64,000 bases of DNA from Pseudomonas sp. PDM14 (GTDB lineage: Bacteria > Pseudomonadota > Gammaproteobacteria > Pseudomonadales > Pseudomonadaceae): contig NZ_JACVAQ010000001.1 in assembly GCF_014851905.1 (NCBI RefSeq), positions 868,001 through 932,000 of the forward strand, read 5' to 3'. Below the pieces are notes generated by a model. That model had not been told where the DNA came from. It made no database searches and was given only the letters and a program-made list of their open reading frames with translations. How positions within the stretch are numbered: position 1 is the first letter of the stretch; every line of letters begins with the position of its first letter. Position numbers and translations under genes: made by a program. Below, in pieces: positions 9,794 to 15,422 of this stretch.

Positions 9794-9881
9794 CCCTAAC
9801 AACACGCTCAACTTCGCTCACTTCGTTCGCTGGACATCCAAAAGCTACGCTTTTGTCCGCCCGTTAGCTTAATCGTTAGCA
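9794..9881 (+). repeat. attC3 (88 bp)
   Basis: R'' CCCTAAC at 9794-9800 and R' GTTAGCA at 9875-9881. The arms GCTcAA and TTAGC place it in family B (TTAGCTTAATCGTTAG end). The centre holds AAAAGCTACGCTTTT, a small inner hairpin seen only in the long members of this family. Confidence 0.93.
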
Positions 9882-9898
9882 GTTAAAGGAGTTCTGTC

Positions 9899-10474
9899 GT
9901 GTCATGGAAGATTGCTTTATATGGCGCTGAAGAAGCACCAAAGATTAAAATAATTGTAATTAACGCTATCTTCGTGACTATGCTCCTCGGAGGCTACGGC
10001 TGGTGGGCTGACTTCGTTCCATCGTCAGAGTGGTCCGAAATCGGCTTTAACCTGGCACTCGCAGCAACCGCAATACTCACGCCCATATACTACCTGGCAC
10101 TTTTAACCGGCCGCACAAAATTCCAACCAAAAACATCAACACCAGTAAAGATCTTGGCAGTCTTCTTACTACCTGCCTTAATTTTTATATTTCCCTTACT
10201 TGCCATAACCCACGGCCTTGGCGACATTGCAACGCAAATATTTGGTCACGAAGCAGAGCTAACGGTTGAGCTTTCTAAAGAACAGCGTCAAAGCAGAAAA
10301 AGCTGTAATTACCGTCTTGAAGGCTATGCCATCGAAAAGGCGCAACCGGACCACATATGCATATCTGAAAAAGAGTTCAACACCCTCCCACGAACTGGCG
10401 AGTACATACTGCATACCAAACAAACGCAGCTAGGGGTTCACATTAAAAGCTTTTCCCCTGCAATTAACCGCTAA
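9899..10474 (+). CDS. Cassette 4: three-helix membrane protein of unknown function
   Basis: The gene starts at GTG 9899 behind AAAGGAG (7-base gap) and encodes 191 residues. Three hydrophobic helices lie at about residues 17-37, 47-69 and 82-103, followed by a soluble tail of about 85 residues with two cysteines (KSCNYRLEG and DHICISE) that could form a disulfide if the tail is outside the cytoplasm. I recognise no family. The TAA stop lies inside the R'' box of attC4, so gene and site are packed without spare bases. Strong AT bias and AAA/ATA codons mark it as foreign to the host. Confidence 0.85.
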   Translation: MSWKIALYGAEEAPKIKIIVINAIFVTMLLGGYGWWADFVPSSEWSEIGFNLALAATAILTPIYYLALLTGRTKFQPKTSTPVKILAVFLLPALIFIFPLLAITHGLGDIATQIFGHEAELTVELSKEQRQSRKSCNYRLEGYAIEKAQPDHICISEKEFNTLPRTGEYILHTKQTQLGVHIKSFSPAINR

Positions 10475-10557
10475 CAATGCGCTCAACTGCCGCTCACTTC
10501 GTTCGCTGGACAGTCAAAAGCTACGCTTTTGTCTGCCCGTTAGCTTAATCGTTATGT
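10469..10557 (+). repeat. attC4 (89 bp)
   Basis: R'' CGCTAAC at 10469-10475 and R' GTTATGT at 10551-10557. It is a long family B site with GCTcAA/TTAGC arms and the AAAAGCTACGCTTTT inner hairpin. R' differs from the usual GTTAG, the only such case among the complete sites. Confidence 0.93.
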
Positions 10558-10577
10558 ATCACAAGGAAAGTGTGCCA

Positions 10578-10796
10578 ATGCCCCAGCATTCCGGCGGGCC
10601 ATATCGCTTTAGAACCTGGCTCAGAGGCCATCTGCCCTGGCTCCTTATTGATATGGGCATTGCTACCAAAGGGCTCGACTGCGAGCAGGCAGGAGGTAGC
10701 CATGAGTGGTACAACATCAACGGCAAAGAGAGTGGTTGCTACCACTGCAAGGTCGTGCGCGAAGGCCAGCTTTGGAAACGAGGCAGTGAAACATAA
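10578..10796 (+). CDS. Cassette 5: 72-residue CxxC protein
   Basis: I start this gene at ATG 10578 because AAGGAA sits 9 bases upstream; an in-frame ATG at 10554 begins 3 bases after the cassette junction and has no ribosome site. The 72-residue product has a cysteine at DCEQAGG and a C-terminal block SHEWYNINGKESGCYHCKV. Spacing of His, Cys and CxxC suggests a small metal-binding knuckle, similar in look to short phage-associated proteins that end this way. No membrane helix is clear. The stop codon TAA lies in the R'' box of attC5. Function unknown. Confidence 0.75.
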   Translation: MPQHSGGPYRFRTWLRGHLPWLLIDMGIATKGLDCEQAGGSHEWYNINGKESGCYHCKVVREGQLWKRGSET

Positions 10797-10868
10797 CATC
10801 TGGTTCAAGTCGTTCGCTTCGCTCACTGCGGGACCGGCTAAAGCCGGCCCCTTAACCAAACGTTAGGT
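10791..10868 (+). repeat. attC5 (78 bp)
   Basis: R'' ACATAAC at 10791-10797 and R' GTTAGGT at 10862-10868, with arms TGGTTcAAG and CTTAACCA (family A) and a central CCGGCTAAAGCCGG hairpin. Confidence 0.93.
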
Positions 10869-10872
10869 AATT

Positions 10873-11187
10873 ATGTCGAAGTCAGCGCTGCTCATTATTC
10901 TTGCCATGATCGGGACTGCAAATGCAGACAGTACATGCCCTGAAACTGAGCCCCATCAAACAATGCTTGTAACATCAGCCTCTCAAGCTATTAAAATTGC
11001 CAAGATATCAATGCTTGAAATAAGCCAAGCCGACTACTTGGCGGGCTTTGAGCCATTTATGGCAGAACAATCTAATAATATTTGGCATGTTTATGGCAGC
11101 CTCCCGCCAGATACGCTCGGAGGAACGCCAGAAAGCAAAGTATGTGCTACAACTGGTGAGGTTTTGGATACTTATCACTCGCAATAA
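10873..11187 (+). CDS. Cassette 6: secreted YbbC/YhhH-like (NTF2-fold) protein
   Basis: The 104-residue product has a clear signal peptide (MSKSALLIILAMIGTANA) and then a domain that fits the YbbC/YhhH family (Imm-NTF2-type fold): AIKIAKISML..., NNIWHVYGSLPPDTLGGTP, and the ending TTGEVLDTYHSQ. Members of this family occur beside polymorphic toxins and are treated as possible immunity proteins, but here no toxin gene accompanies it. Two cysteines could form a periplasmic disulfide. The ATG lies 10 bases after the cassette junction with only a weak ribosome site. Family assignment is by eye. Confidence 0.75.
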   Translation: MSKSALLIILAMIGTANADSTCPETEPHQTMLVTSASQAIKIAKISMLEISQADYLAGFEPFMAEQSNNIWHVYGSLPPDTLGGTPESKVCATTGEVLDTYHSQ

Positions 11188-11189
11188 TC

Positions 11190-11266
11190 ACCTAACTAGT
11201 GGTTCAAGTCGTTCGCTTCGCTCACTCGGGACCGGCTAAAGCCGGCCCCTTAACCAAACGTTAGAG
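11190..11266 (+). repeat. attC6 (77 bp)
   Basis: R'' ACCTAAC at 11190-11196 and R' GTTAGAG at 11260-11266. It is family A with TGGTTcAAG/CTTAACCA arms and the CCGGCTAAAGCCGG inner hairpin. Confidence 0.95.
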
Positions 11267-11272
11267 GTTTCC

Positions 11273-11323
11273 ATGAGCTGCGCCGGGCATAGCCACCTAA
11301 CAAAAACAGAGGATACCAAATGA
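11273..11323 (+). CDS. Cassette 7: possible 16-codon leader peptide
   Basis: A mini frame (MSCAGHSHLTKTEDTK) starts at ATG 11273 behind GAGG and its TGA overlaps the ATG of the main cassette gene as ATGA. This is the arrangement of translational coupling. The same stretch contains ACCTAAC (11295-11301), which is an R''-type box, so it may equally be the scar of an old cassette fusion. Confidence 0.3.
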   Translation: MSCAGHSHLTKTEDTK

Positions 11324-11745
11324 AACATACTTTAATTTTTCTTGCAGTTTTCCTTCCTCTGTTTGCAATAGTCACACAAGGCGGAATGCACAATTACGGG
11401 ACATTCGCCTTCATCGCAATGCTAACCGTGTCGTACTTCATTTCAAAATACATACTAAATTTATTGCCAAAAATCAAAACAAACAATAATGAAACCCTTG
11501 CCAGCAATTCATTAATCCCAGCGCAAAGCAAAACGGATGAGGTTAAAAAATGCTGCCACTGCGCGGAAACGATTAAATCTGAAGCCGAGGTCTGCCGATA
11601 TTGCGGGTTAGATCCGGATCAAGAAATAATGAAAATTAATGGAATTACCTTTGATGGTGAGAAATATATTTTTCTTGAACATCAATTTTCCAAGCGTAGC
11701 GACGCCCTAAAATATGCAAAACTAAAAGCAAATAAAAGCCAGTAA
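11320..11745 (+). CDS. Cassette 7: membrane-anchored zinc-ribbon protein
   Basis: This 141-residue protein has two N-terminal hydrophobic helices (about residues 3-20 and 27-48), a polar linker, and a zinc ribbon KKCCHCAETIKSEAEVCRYC at about residues 76-95 (two CxxC pairs). A short C-terminal segment (IMKINGITFDGEKYIFLEHQFSK...) follows. Ribbons of this form are common as sensor or assembly tips on bacterial membrane proteins. No exact family recognised. A GAGGAT ribosome site lies in front, and the start overlaps the stop of a 16-codon leader frame. Eighteen bases separate the stop from attC7. Confidence 0.85.
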   Translation: MKHTLIFLAVFLPLFAIVTQGGMHNYGTFAFIAMLTVSYFISKYILNLLPKIKTNNNETLASNSLIPAQSKTDEVKKCCHCAETIKSEAEVCRYCGLDPDQEIMKINGITFDGEKYIFLEHQFSKRSDALKYAKLKANKSQ

Positions 11746-11763
11746 AACGTCCGCACAAGAAAC

Positions 11764-11840
11764 CTCTAACTACTGGTTCAAGCCGTTCGCTCTGCTCACT
11801 CGGGACCGGCTAAAGCCGGCCCCTTAACCAAACGTTAGCG
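11764..11840 (+). repeat. attC7 (77 bp)
   Basis: R'' CTCTAAC at 11764-11770 and R' GTTAGCG at 11834-11840. It is family A with TGGTTcAAG/CTTAACCA arms. Confidence 0.95.
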
Positions 11841-11853
11841 CAATGGAGGCTTT

Positions 11854-12255
11854 ATGAGTGAAGTCCTATCAGCAATTCAAAGCGCAATAGAAATCGCCAC
11901 CAAGCTCCGCAATCTGTCAAAGAAAATCGAAGATGCAGAAATAAAAATGCTTCTTGCGGATCTTTCAAATGAGCTAGCCGACGCCAAGCTTGAAATGGCA
12001 AATCTCAAAATCGCACTAGCGCAGGAAACAGAAAAATCCACGAGGCTTTCCTCTCAGCTTTCCACTAAAAGCGAGTCAAAGCCGAAGGTTAAAGAGGGTG
12101 CTTACGAGTTTGAGCATGAAGAGGGTTTATTCTGCACAGCTTGCTTCGACTCAAAAGACAAGAAAATTCGCCTTAAAGACATGCCAAGAGATTTTCTGTT
12201 TGCAGGAAAGTGGGAGTGCCCAGTGTGTAATGCAAGCTATGGTGTAGGGCGCTAA
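11854..12255 (+). CDS. Cassette 8: coiled-coil protein with C-terminal zinc ribbon
   Basis: The 133-residue product has a long N-terminal helix-forming stretch (about residues 1-75) with leucine and isoleucine heptads typical of a coiled coil, a short linker, and a C-terminal zinc ribbon whose pairs are FCTAC and WECPVC (about residues 93-97 and 120-125). This kind of protein recurs in AT-rich accessory DNA with no assigned role. TGGAGG stands 5 bases before the ATG. The TAA stop is part of the R'' box of attC8. It should be a cytoplasmic homo-oligomer; function unknown. Confidence 0.85.
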   Translation: MSEVLSAIQSAIEIATKLRNLSKKIEDAEIKMLLADLSNELADAKLEMANLKIALAQETEKSTRLSSQLSTKSESKPKVKEGAYEFEHEEGLFCTACFDSKDKKIRLKDMPRDFLFAGKWECPVCNASYGVGR

Positions 12256-12338
12256 CAATGCGCTCAACTATCGCTCACTTCGTTCGCTGGACGTCCAAAA
12301 GCTGCGCTTTTGGCCGCCCGTTAGCTTAATCGTTAGCC
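12250..12338 (+). repeat. attC8 (89 bp)
   Basis: R'' CGCTAAC at 12250-12256 and R' GTTAGCC at 12332-12338. Long family B site with GCTcAA/TTAGC arms and the AAAAGCTGCGCTTTT inner hairpin. Confidence 0.95.
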
Positions 12339-12352
12339 TCCAGAGGAAGAAC

Positions 12353-13081
12353 ATGCTCGACAATATTAACGAAGCAAACAAAGCAGAGTTCCTCAAAGAA
12401 CTAATAGATAATTATGTTGGCCAGCAAGGTCTGGGGGCTATGCCTAAGTCAGACCTTGATGCGCTAATCATACATCTATACTTAAAATACTCTGGCTCAC
12501 AAAAAGTTGATGTATTCTCGCTTTCTGAAAAATTCAAAATAAAAGAGAGCCGTGTAAAGTCTCTTGTTGAAACCGGCTGGCTAAAATTCTCCGGCAAAGA
12601 TGAACCTGAGGTTTGGCTAGAAATAATAAATTCTCTATCCCGAGTCTCTGTCGAGCTTGAGAGTTTGGAAAAAGGTCAAATCCGGTTCAAGCTAGAGAAC
12701 CCCGCACACTTCAGATACCTTCAAAAGCAAGTTCGCTTACTTGAAAGCACAGCAACTTACTCTCCTTCATCAGAACAAGTTGTTATGCAGTTTGATACAT
12801 TCAATAAAATGCTTAACCGCACATACGAGAGCATTCTCCAAGATAAGCAGGCAGAGGCAAATGCCCCGATCAAAGCCATATACCGCAGAATAAGAAATGA
12901 AATCATCGGCCCCGAGCGGTTTGAGGCATATCGGGCTGGAGACAAACAGGAATCGACTCTGGGTAAATCACTAACAAGAGCTTCCGAACTTTCTGGAATT
13001 GCAGCTCTGGTAATTGATGGTTTTGGTGGCGGCGGTGTTGCAACTGCGACGGTTGCTGCGGTACGTGCAACTGGCGGCTAA
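12353..13081 (+). CDS. Cassette 9: 242-residue protein with HTH-like segment, unknown
   Basis: This is the largest cassette gene (242 residues) and is soluble. Residues about 29-80 (KSDLDALIIHLYLKY then FSLSEKFKIKESRVKSLVE) resemble a winged-helix or helix-turn-helix module; a mixed helical middle follows, and the end is Gly/Ala rich (VIDGFGGGGVATATVAAV), which could be a membrane-active or flexible tail. A good ribosome site (AGAGGAAG) precedes the ATG. The stop TAA lies inside R'' of attC9. A DNA- or RNA-binding role is only a guess; the family is not recognised. Confidence 0.85.
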   Translation: MLDNINEANKAEFLKELIDNYVGQQGLGAMPKSDLDALIIHLYLKYSGSQKVDVFSLSEKFKIKESRVKSLVETGWLKFSGKDEPEVWLEIINSLSRVSVELESLEKGQIRFKLENPAHFRYLQKQVRLLESTATYSPSSEQVVMQFDTFNKMLNRTYESILQDKQAEANAPIKAIYRRIRNEIIGPERFEAYRAGDKQESTLGKSLTRASELSGIAALVIDGFGGGGVATATVAAVRATGG

Positions 13082-13152
13082 CTATGCGCTCAAATCGCTC
13101 ACTTCGTTCGCTGGGACGGGCTAAAGCCCGCCCCTTAGCTTAATCGTTAGGA
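13076..13152 (+). repeat. attC9 (77 bp)
   Basis: R'' GGCTAAC at 13076-13082 and R' GTTAGGA at 13146-13152. It is the short form of family B (GCTcAA/TTAGC arms, GACGGGCTAAAGCCCG centre). Confidence 0.95.
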
Positions 13153-13160
13153 ACCAAGGA

Positions 13161-13544
13161 ATGGGCACCGTCAGCTTCACAATCAAAACCGCAGCGCTGA
13201 TGCTTTTTCCTGCGCTCATTTATTGCATAAGTATTTTTCGCCATGGCGACCTTACACTTGCCTATCTAGAAAAATGGCTAGTTGGCAATTTCATGTACAT
13301 GGCCGCACCACACTACTTAACTCTTGTATCCTTTTTTGCTATCCCGCTAAAGCGCAACACCTTAATTCTTTCATTAGTGGCACTAAACATAGTGCTCTCT
13401 CTCTTCCAAGCATGGGTTTGGTTTGCTGTGCCACCGAGAGAATCCGGCTTAGCATGGATATTCTACTTTCCTTTGTCAGCGCTATGCTTGTGCCTGATCT
13501 ACTGCGTACTTAGCTACAAAAGTAAACGCAGTGTTGTTTCCTAA
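13161..13544 (+). CDS. Cassette 10: four-helix membrane protein, unknown
   Basis: The 127-residue product is almost entirely hydrophobic, with helices at about residues 8-26, 45-63, 66-87 and 98-118 and a short basic tail (SYKSKRSVVS), consistent with a small inner-membrane protein with its C-terminus inside. No family recognised. The only ribosome-like sequence, AAGGA, touches the ATG directly, so the true start is unsettled; an in-frame ATG at 13200 would remove half of the first helix. The stop TAA lies in R'' of attC10. Confidence 0.75.
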   Translation: MGTVSFTIKTAALMLFPALIYCISIFRHGDLTLAYLEKWLVGNFMYMAAPHYLTLVSFFAIPLKRNTLILSLVALNIVLSLFQAWVWFAVPPRESGLAWIFYFPLSALCLCLIYCVLSYKSKRSVVS

Positions 13545-13614
13545 CATGTGGTTCAAACCGTTCGCTTCGCTCACTGGGACGGGCTAAAGCCCGCCCCTTA
13601 ACCAAACGTTAGCA
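13539..13614 (+). repeat. attC10 (76 bp)
   Basis: R'' TCCTAAC at 13539-13545 and R' GTTAGCA at 13608-13614. It has family A arms (TGGTTcAAa/CTTAACCA) but the GACGGGCTAAAGCCCG centre seen in family B site 9, a mix of the two types. Confidence 0.93.
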
Positions 13615-13629
13615 GAACAAGGAATAGTC

Positions 13630-13998
13630 ATGATCGACTTTAACAATAAAGGCTTTTTTAAGCTCAAGCAGAATAGTGAGTATGCAGAGAAAATTACTGC
13701 ATTGTTGCTAGATAATGAAGAAATCATTGATTCATATAAATCCATGCGTGATGGCGTGGTTTTCACCAACAAGAGAATTATTGCCGTAAACGTTCAAGGT
13801 CTAACCGGTAGCAAAAAAGACTTCACGTCAATTCCTTATAAAAACATTGTTGCTTACTCGGTGGAAACGTCAGGTACGTTTGACCTTGATTCAGAATTAG
13901 AAATATATCTATCTTCTGTTGGCAAGGTGAAGTTCGAGTTCACCGGGAAAACATCCATGGTAGAAATATCAAAACACATATCAAAGCATCTGCTTTAA
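13630..13998 (+). CDS. Cassette 11: PH domain-containing protein
   Basis: The 122-residue product reads as a bacterial pleckstrin-homology protein: LLDNEEIIDSYKSMRDGVVFTNKRIIAVN followed by the strand pattern KKDFTSIPYKNIVAYSVETSGTFDLDSELEIYLSS and a C-terminal helix. The motif 'vvfTNKRIi..d' is the hallmark of this group. These domains assemble into rings and their cell role is poorly known; phage and mobile DNA often carry them. AAGGAA precedes the ATG by 6 bases. A 24-base gap separates the stop from attC11. Confidence 0.85.
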   Translation: MIDFNNKGFFKLKQNSEYAEKITALLLDNEEIIDSYKSMRDGVVFTNKRIIAVNVQGLTGSKKDFTSIPYKNIVAYSVETSGTFDLDSELEIYLSSVGKVKFEFTGKTSMVEISKHISKHLL

Positions 13999-14022
13999 TT
14001 TCAACTCATACAGTCAGCTGCC

Positions 14023-14098
14023 TGCTAACAACTGGTTCAAGTCGTTCGCTACGCTCACTCGGGACCGGCATAGCCGGCCCCTTAACCAAACGTTAGGG
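14023..14098 (+). repeat. attC11 (76 bp)
   Basis: R'' TGCTAAC at 14023-14029 and R' GTTAGGG at 14092-14098. Family A (TGGTTcAAG/CTTAACCA). Confidence 0.95.
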
Positions 14099-14106
14099 AA
14101 CACTCG

Positions 14107-14747
14107 ATGGTCACGCGATCCATGGACGAAATACGTGCCGATTATATTTCCGCAATGGGACAAGAGCTCGGTGCTAATTTCTACGAACTCTATAGAGAGC
14201 TCGTAGGGCTTCATGTGCTTTGGCAGCAGTATCGGCAGCTCTTCGGAGATACGACAGATACAGTTCAACTACTCAATAGAACGGCTGGTTTATTTTTTAA
14301 AATCGTGCAGGACGAGCTTTGGGATAGCGTACTCTTAGGTATTTCAAGAATGACGGACCCAGCAGTTACAGGAAAAACAAGAATCTCACCCTGCAGTCGC
14401 TTCCACCACTCATCACTGATTCCTCGCTAAAAGCGGAGATTCAAGATCTCTGCACCAAAGCAGTAACGGCAGCAGAGTTTGCCCGCGAGCATCGCAACAA
14501 ACGCATAGCACATCAAGATCACAACTACCTCAGCGACCGAAACTCTAATCCACTCAGCGGCATCAGCAGAGTCGCAGTAGAGAATATGCTCGCCTCGCTA
14601 AGAGACGTAATGAACCGCCTCGACAATCACTTCCGAGACAACACTGTCCTATATGAGAACTTTATCGATGATAGTGGGGCCAGACTGCTAGTTCATAAAC
14701 TTAATAAATTAGAGCGACTTCAGGGCATCACCAAAAGCGTCCCCTAA
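14107..14747 (+). pseudogene. Cassette 12: frameshifted AbiU2-like HEPN protein
   Basis: The first 107-codon frame (14107-14430) loses its sense after codon 89 at a run of five A (14373-14377). Reading on in the -1 phase gives an open stretch to TAA 14745-14747 with a matching continuation: NLTLQSLPPLI, EFAREHRNKRIAHQDHN, and an alpha-helical end. Joined, the product would be about 212 residues and fits the HEPN_AbiU2 family: LFGDTTDTVQLLNRTAGLFFKIVQDELWDSVLL in part one and the HEPN catalytic motif RNKRIAH in part two. HEPN proteins are RNases used in abortive infection and toxin systems. One added A restores the whole frame, so this is a recent loss, a sequencing slip, or a rare frameshift event. 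The stop lies in R'' of attC12. Confidence 0.8.
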
Positions 14748-14817
14748 CAATGCGCTCAAAACGCTCACTTCGTTCGCCGGGACCGCGTTCCGCGGCCCCT
14801 TAGCTTAATCGTTAGCC
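14742..14817 (+). repeat. attC12 (76 bp)
   Basis: R'' CCCTAAC at 14742-14748 and R' GTTAGCC at 14811-14817. Short family B site (GCTcAA/TTAGC) with a CCGCGTTCCGCGG centre. Confidence 0.95.
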
Positions 14818-14822
14818 AATTT

Positions 14823-15203
14823 ATGGAAACCCCTGTGCAAGCCGAAAACCTAAACCCTGGTCACTGCCCTAATTGCAATGGCAGAGTTTCCCTGTGGGCA
14901 GTAGCAAAACCCACCATGATCCCCAATCGAATAACCTGCAACCTTTGCAAATGTAAAATTAAATATAAATACCCAGCTTGGATGTTTGTCTTAATCAACG
15001 CAATCTCGCTACTGATAGTGGTTCCAGGGTGCTACATAATAGCCAGCAAAATAATGACTCTTGGTTTAAAGCCAGATCAGCCAACTTTATATGTCATACT
15101 TCTGCTATCTTTAGGCCCATTAGGCGCTATAACACTTATTGGCGTAGGGTATCTGGAGGCTCATCTCTCTAGAGGTCGGTATTACTTTGAGAAAATCGGC
15201 TAA
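14823..15203 (+). CDS. Cassette 13: zinc-ribbon membrane protein
   Basis: The 126-residue product starts with a zinc ribbon (HCPNCNGRVSLW at about residues 14-25 and TCNLCKCKIKY at about 38-48) and continues with two hydrophobic helices at about residues 53-76 and 88-111. It is a mirror of the cassette 7 protein, which has helices first and ribbon second. The ATG lies 11 bases after the cassette junction and no ribosome site is visible. The TAA stop is in the R'' box of the last, damaged attC. Function unknown. Confidence 0.8.
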   Translation: METPVQAENLNPGHCPNCNGRVSLWAVAKPTMIPNRITCNLCKCKIKYKYPAWMFVLINAISLLIVVPGCYIIASKIMTLGLKPDQPTLYVILLLSLGPLGAITLIGVGYLEAHLSRGRYYFEKIG

Positions 15204-15273
15204 CAATGCACTCCAAGCGCTCACTTCGTTCGCTGGGACCGACGAAGCCGGCCCTTTCGCTTAATCGCCTCCC
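15198..15273 (+). repeat. attC13, degenerate terminal site
   Basis: R'' GGCTAAC (15198-15204) and a family B body are present, but L' reads TTCGC instead of TTAGC and the R' box expected at 15267-15273 is GCCTCCC instead of GTTAGNN. The site lacks the crossover G-TT and should not recombine, so cassette 13 is probably locked in place and the array ends here. Confidence 0.85.
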
Positions 15274-15422
15274 CAAACCTATCCCTTCATCACTCCGCCC
15301 CATCCTTCCACTGCACAAAACTACGCAATTCTTGCCTAATCCTGCCGACCTGGCTGACCGGGCGGGATTTGCCCGCGCGTGCGGGGTAAGCTGCGCCAAG
15401 TCCATCATGGAGCGCGTATGCC

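Larger units (their letters stand above)
7775..15273 (+). mobile_element. Chromosomal integron with 13 gene cassettes
   Basis: The unit consists of a leftward intI, an attI core at 8873-8879, and a rightward array of 13 cassettes of about 310-810 bases. Cassette junctions lie after the G of each GTTAG core, at 8873, 9202, 9511, 9875, 10551, 10862, 11260, 11834, 12332, 13146, 13608, 14092 and 14811. Each cassette ends in an attC with R'' (TAAC) and R' (GTTAG) boxes and L''/L' arms that pair apart from one extra base. The cassettes are far richer in A+T than the flanks and have no cassette-borne intI, transposon or resistance gene. It sits between rimO and an AraC regulator; I see no flanking direct repeats, so it looks sedentary. 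Confidence 0.97.

Noticed and set aside
9605..9799. 64-codon frame in cassette 3
   Set aside because: It overlaps the 59-codon gene in another phase, has no ribosome site and reads as Ala/Val noise.
10545..10859. 104-codon minus-strand frame over cassette 5
   Set aside because: It is antisense to the cassette gene and contains translated attC at one end; cassette genes here all read rightwards.
14014..14268. 84-codon minus-strand frame across attC11
   Set aside because: It begins within the HEPN gene and reads through the attC; no start signal or domain.
14373..14377. Programmed -1 frameshift in cassette 12
   Set aside because: A single Lys AAA slip is possible, but there is no classic heptamer (A AAA AAG) and no clear stimulatory hairpin; a simple loss of one A is more likely.
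9899..15203. Toxin-antitoxin cassettes
   Set aside because: Each cassette has one clear gene; no adjacent pair with antitoxin-like partner was seen.
9133..15273. Regularly spaced repeats as a possible CRISPR array
   Set aside because: Repeats are 76-89 bp, imperfect, differ in type, and alternate with genes of 300-800 bases; they are attC sites.
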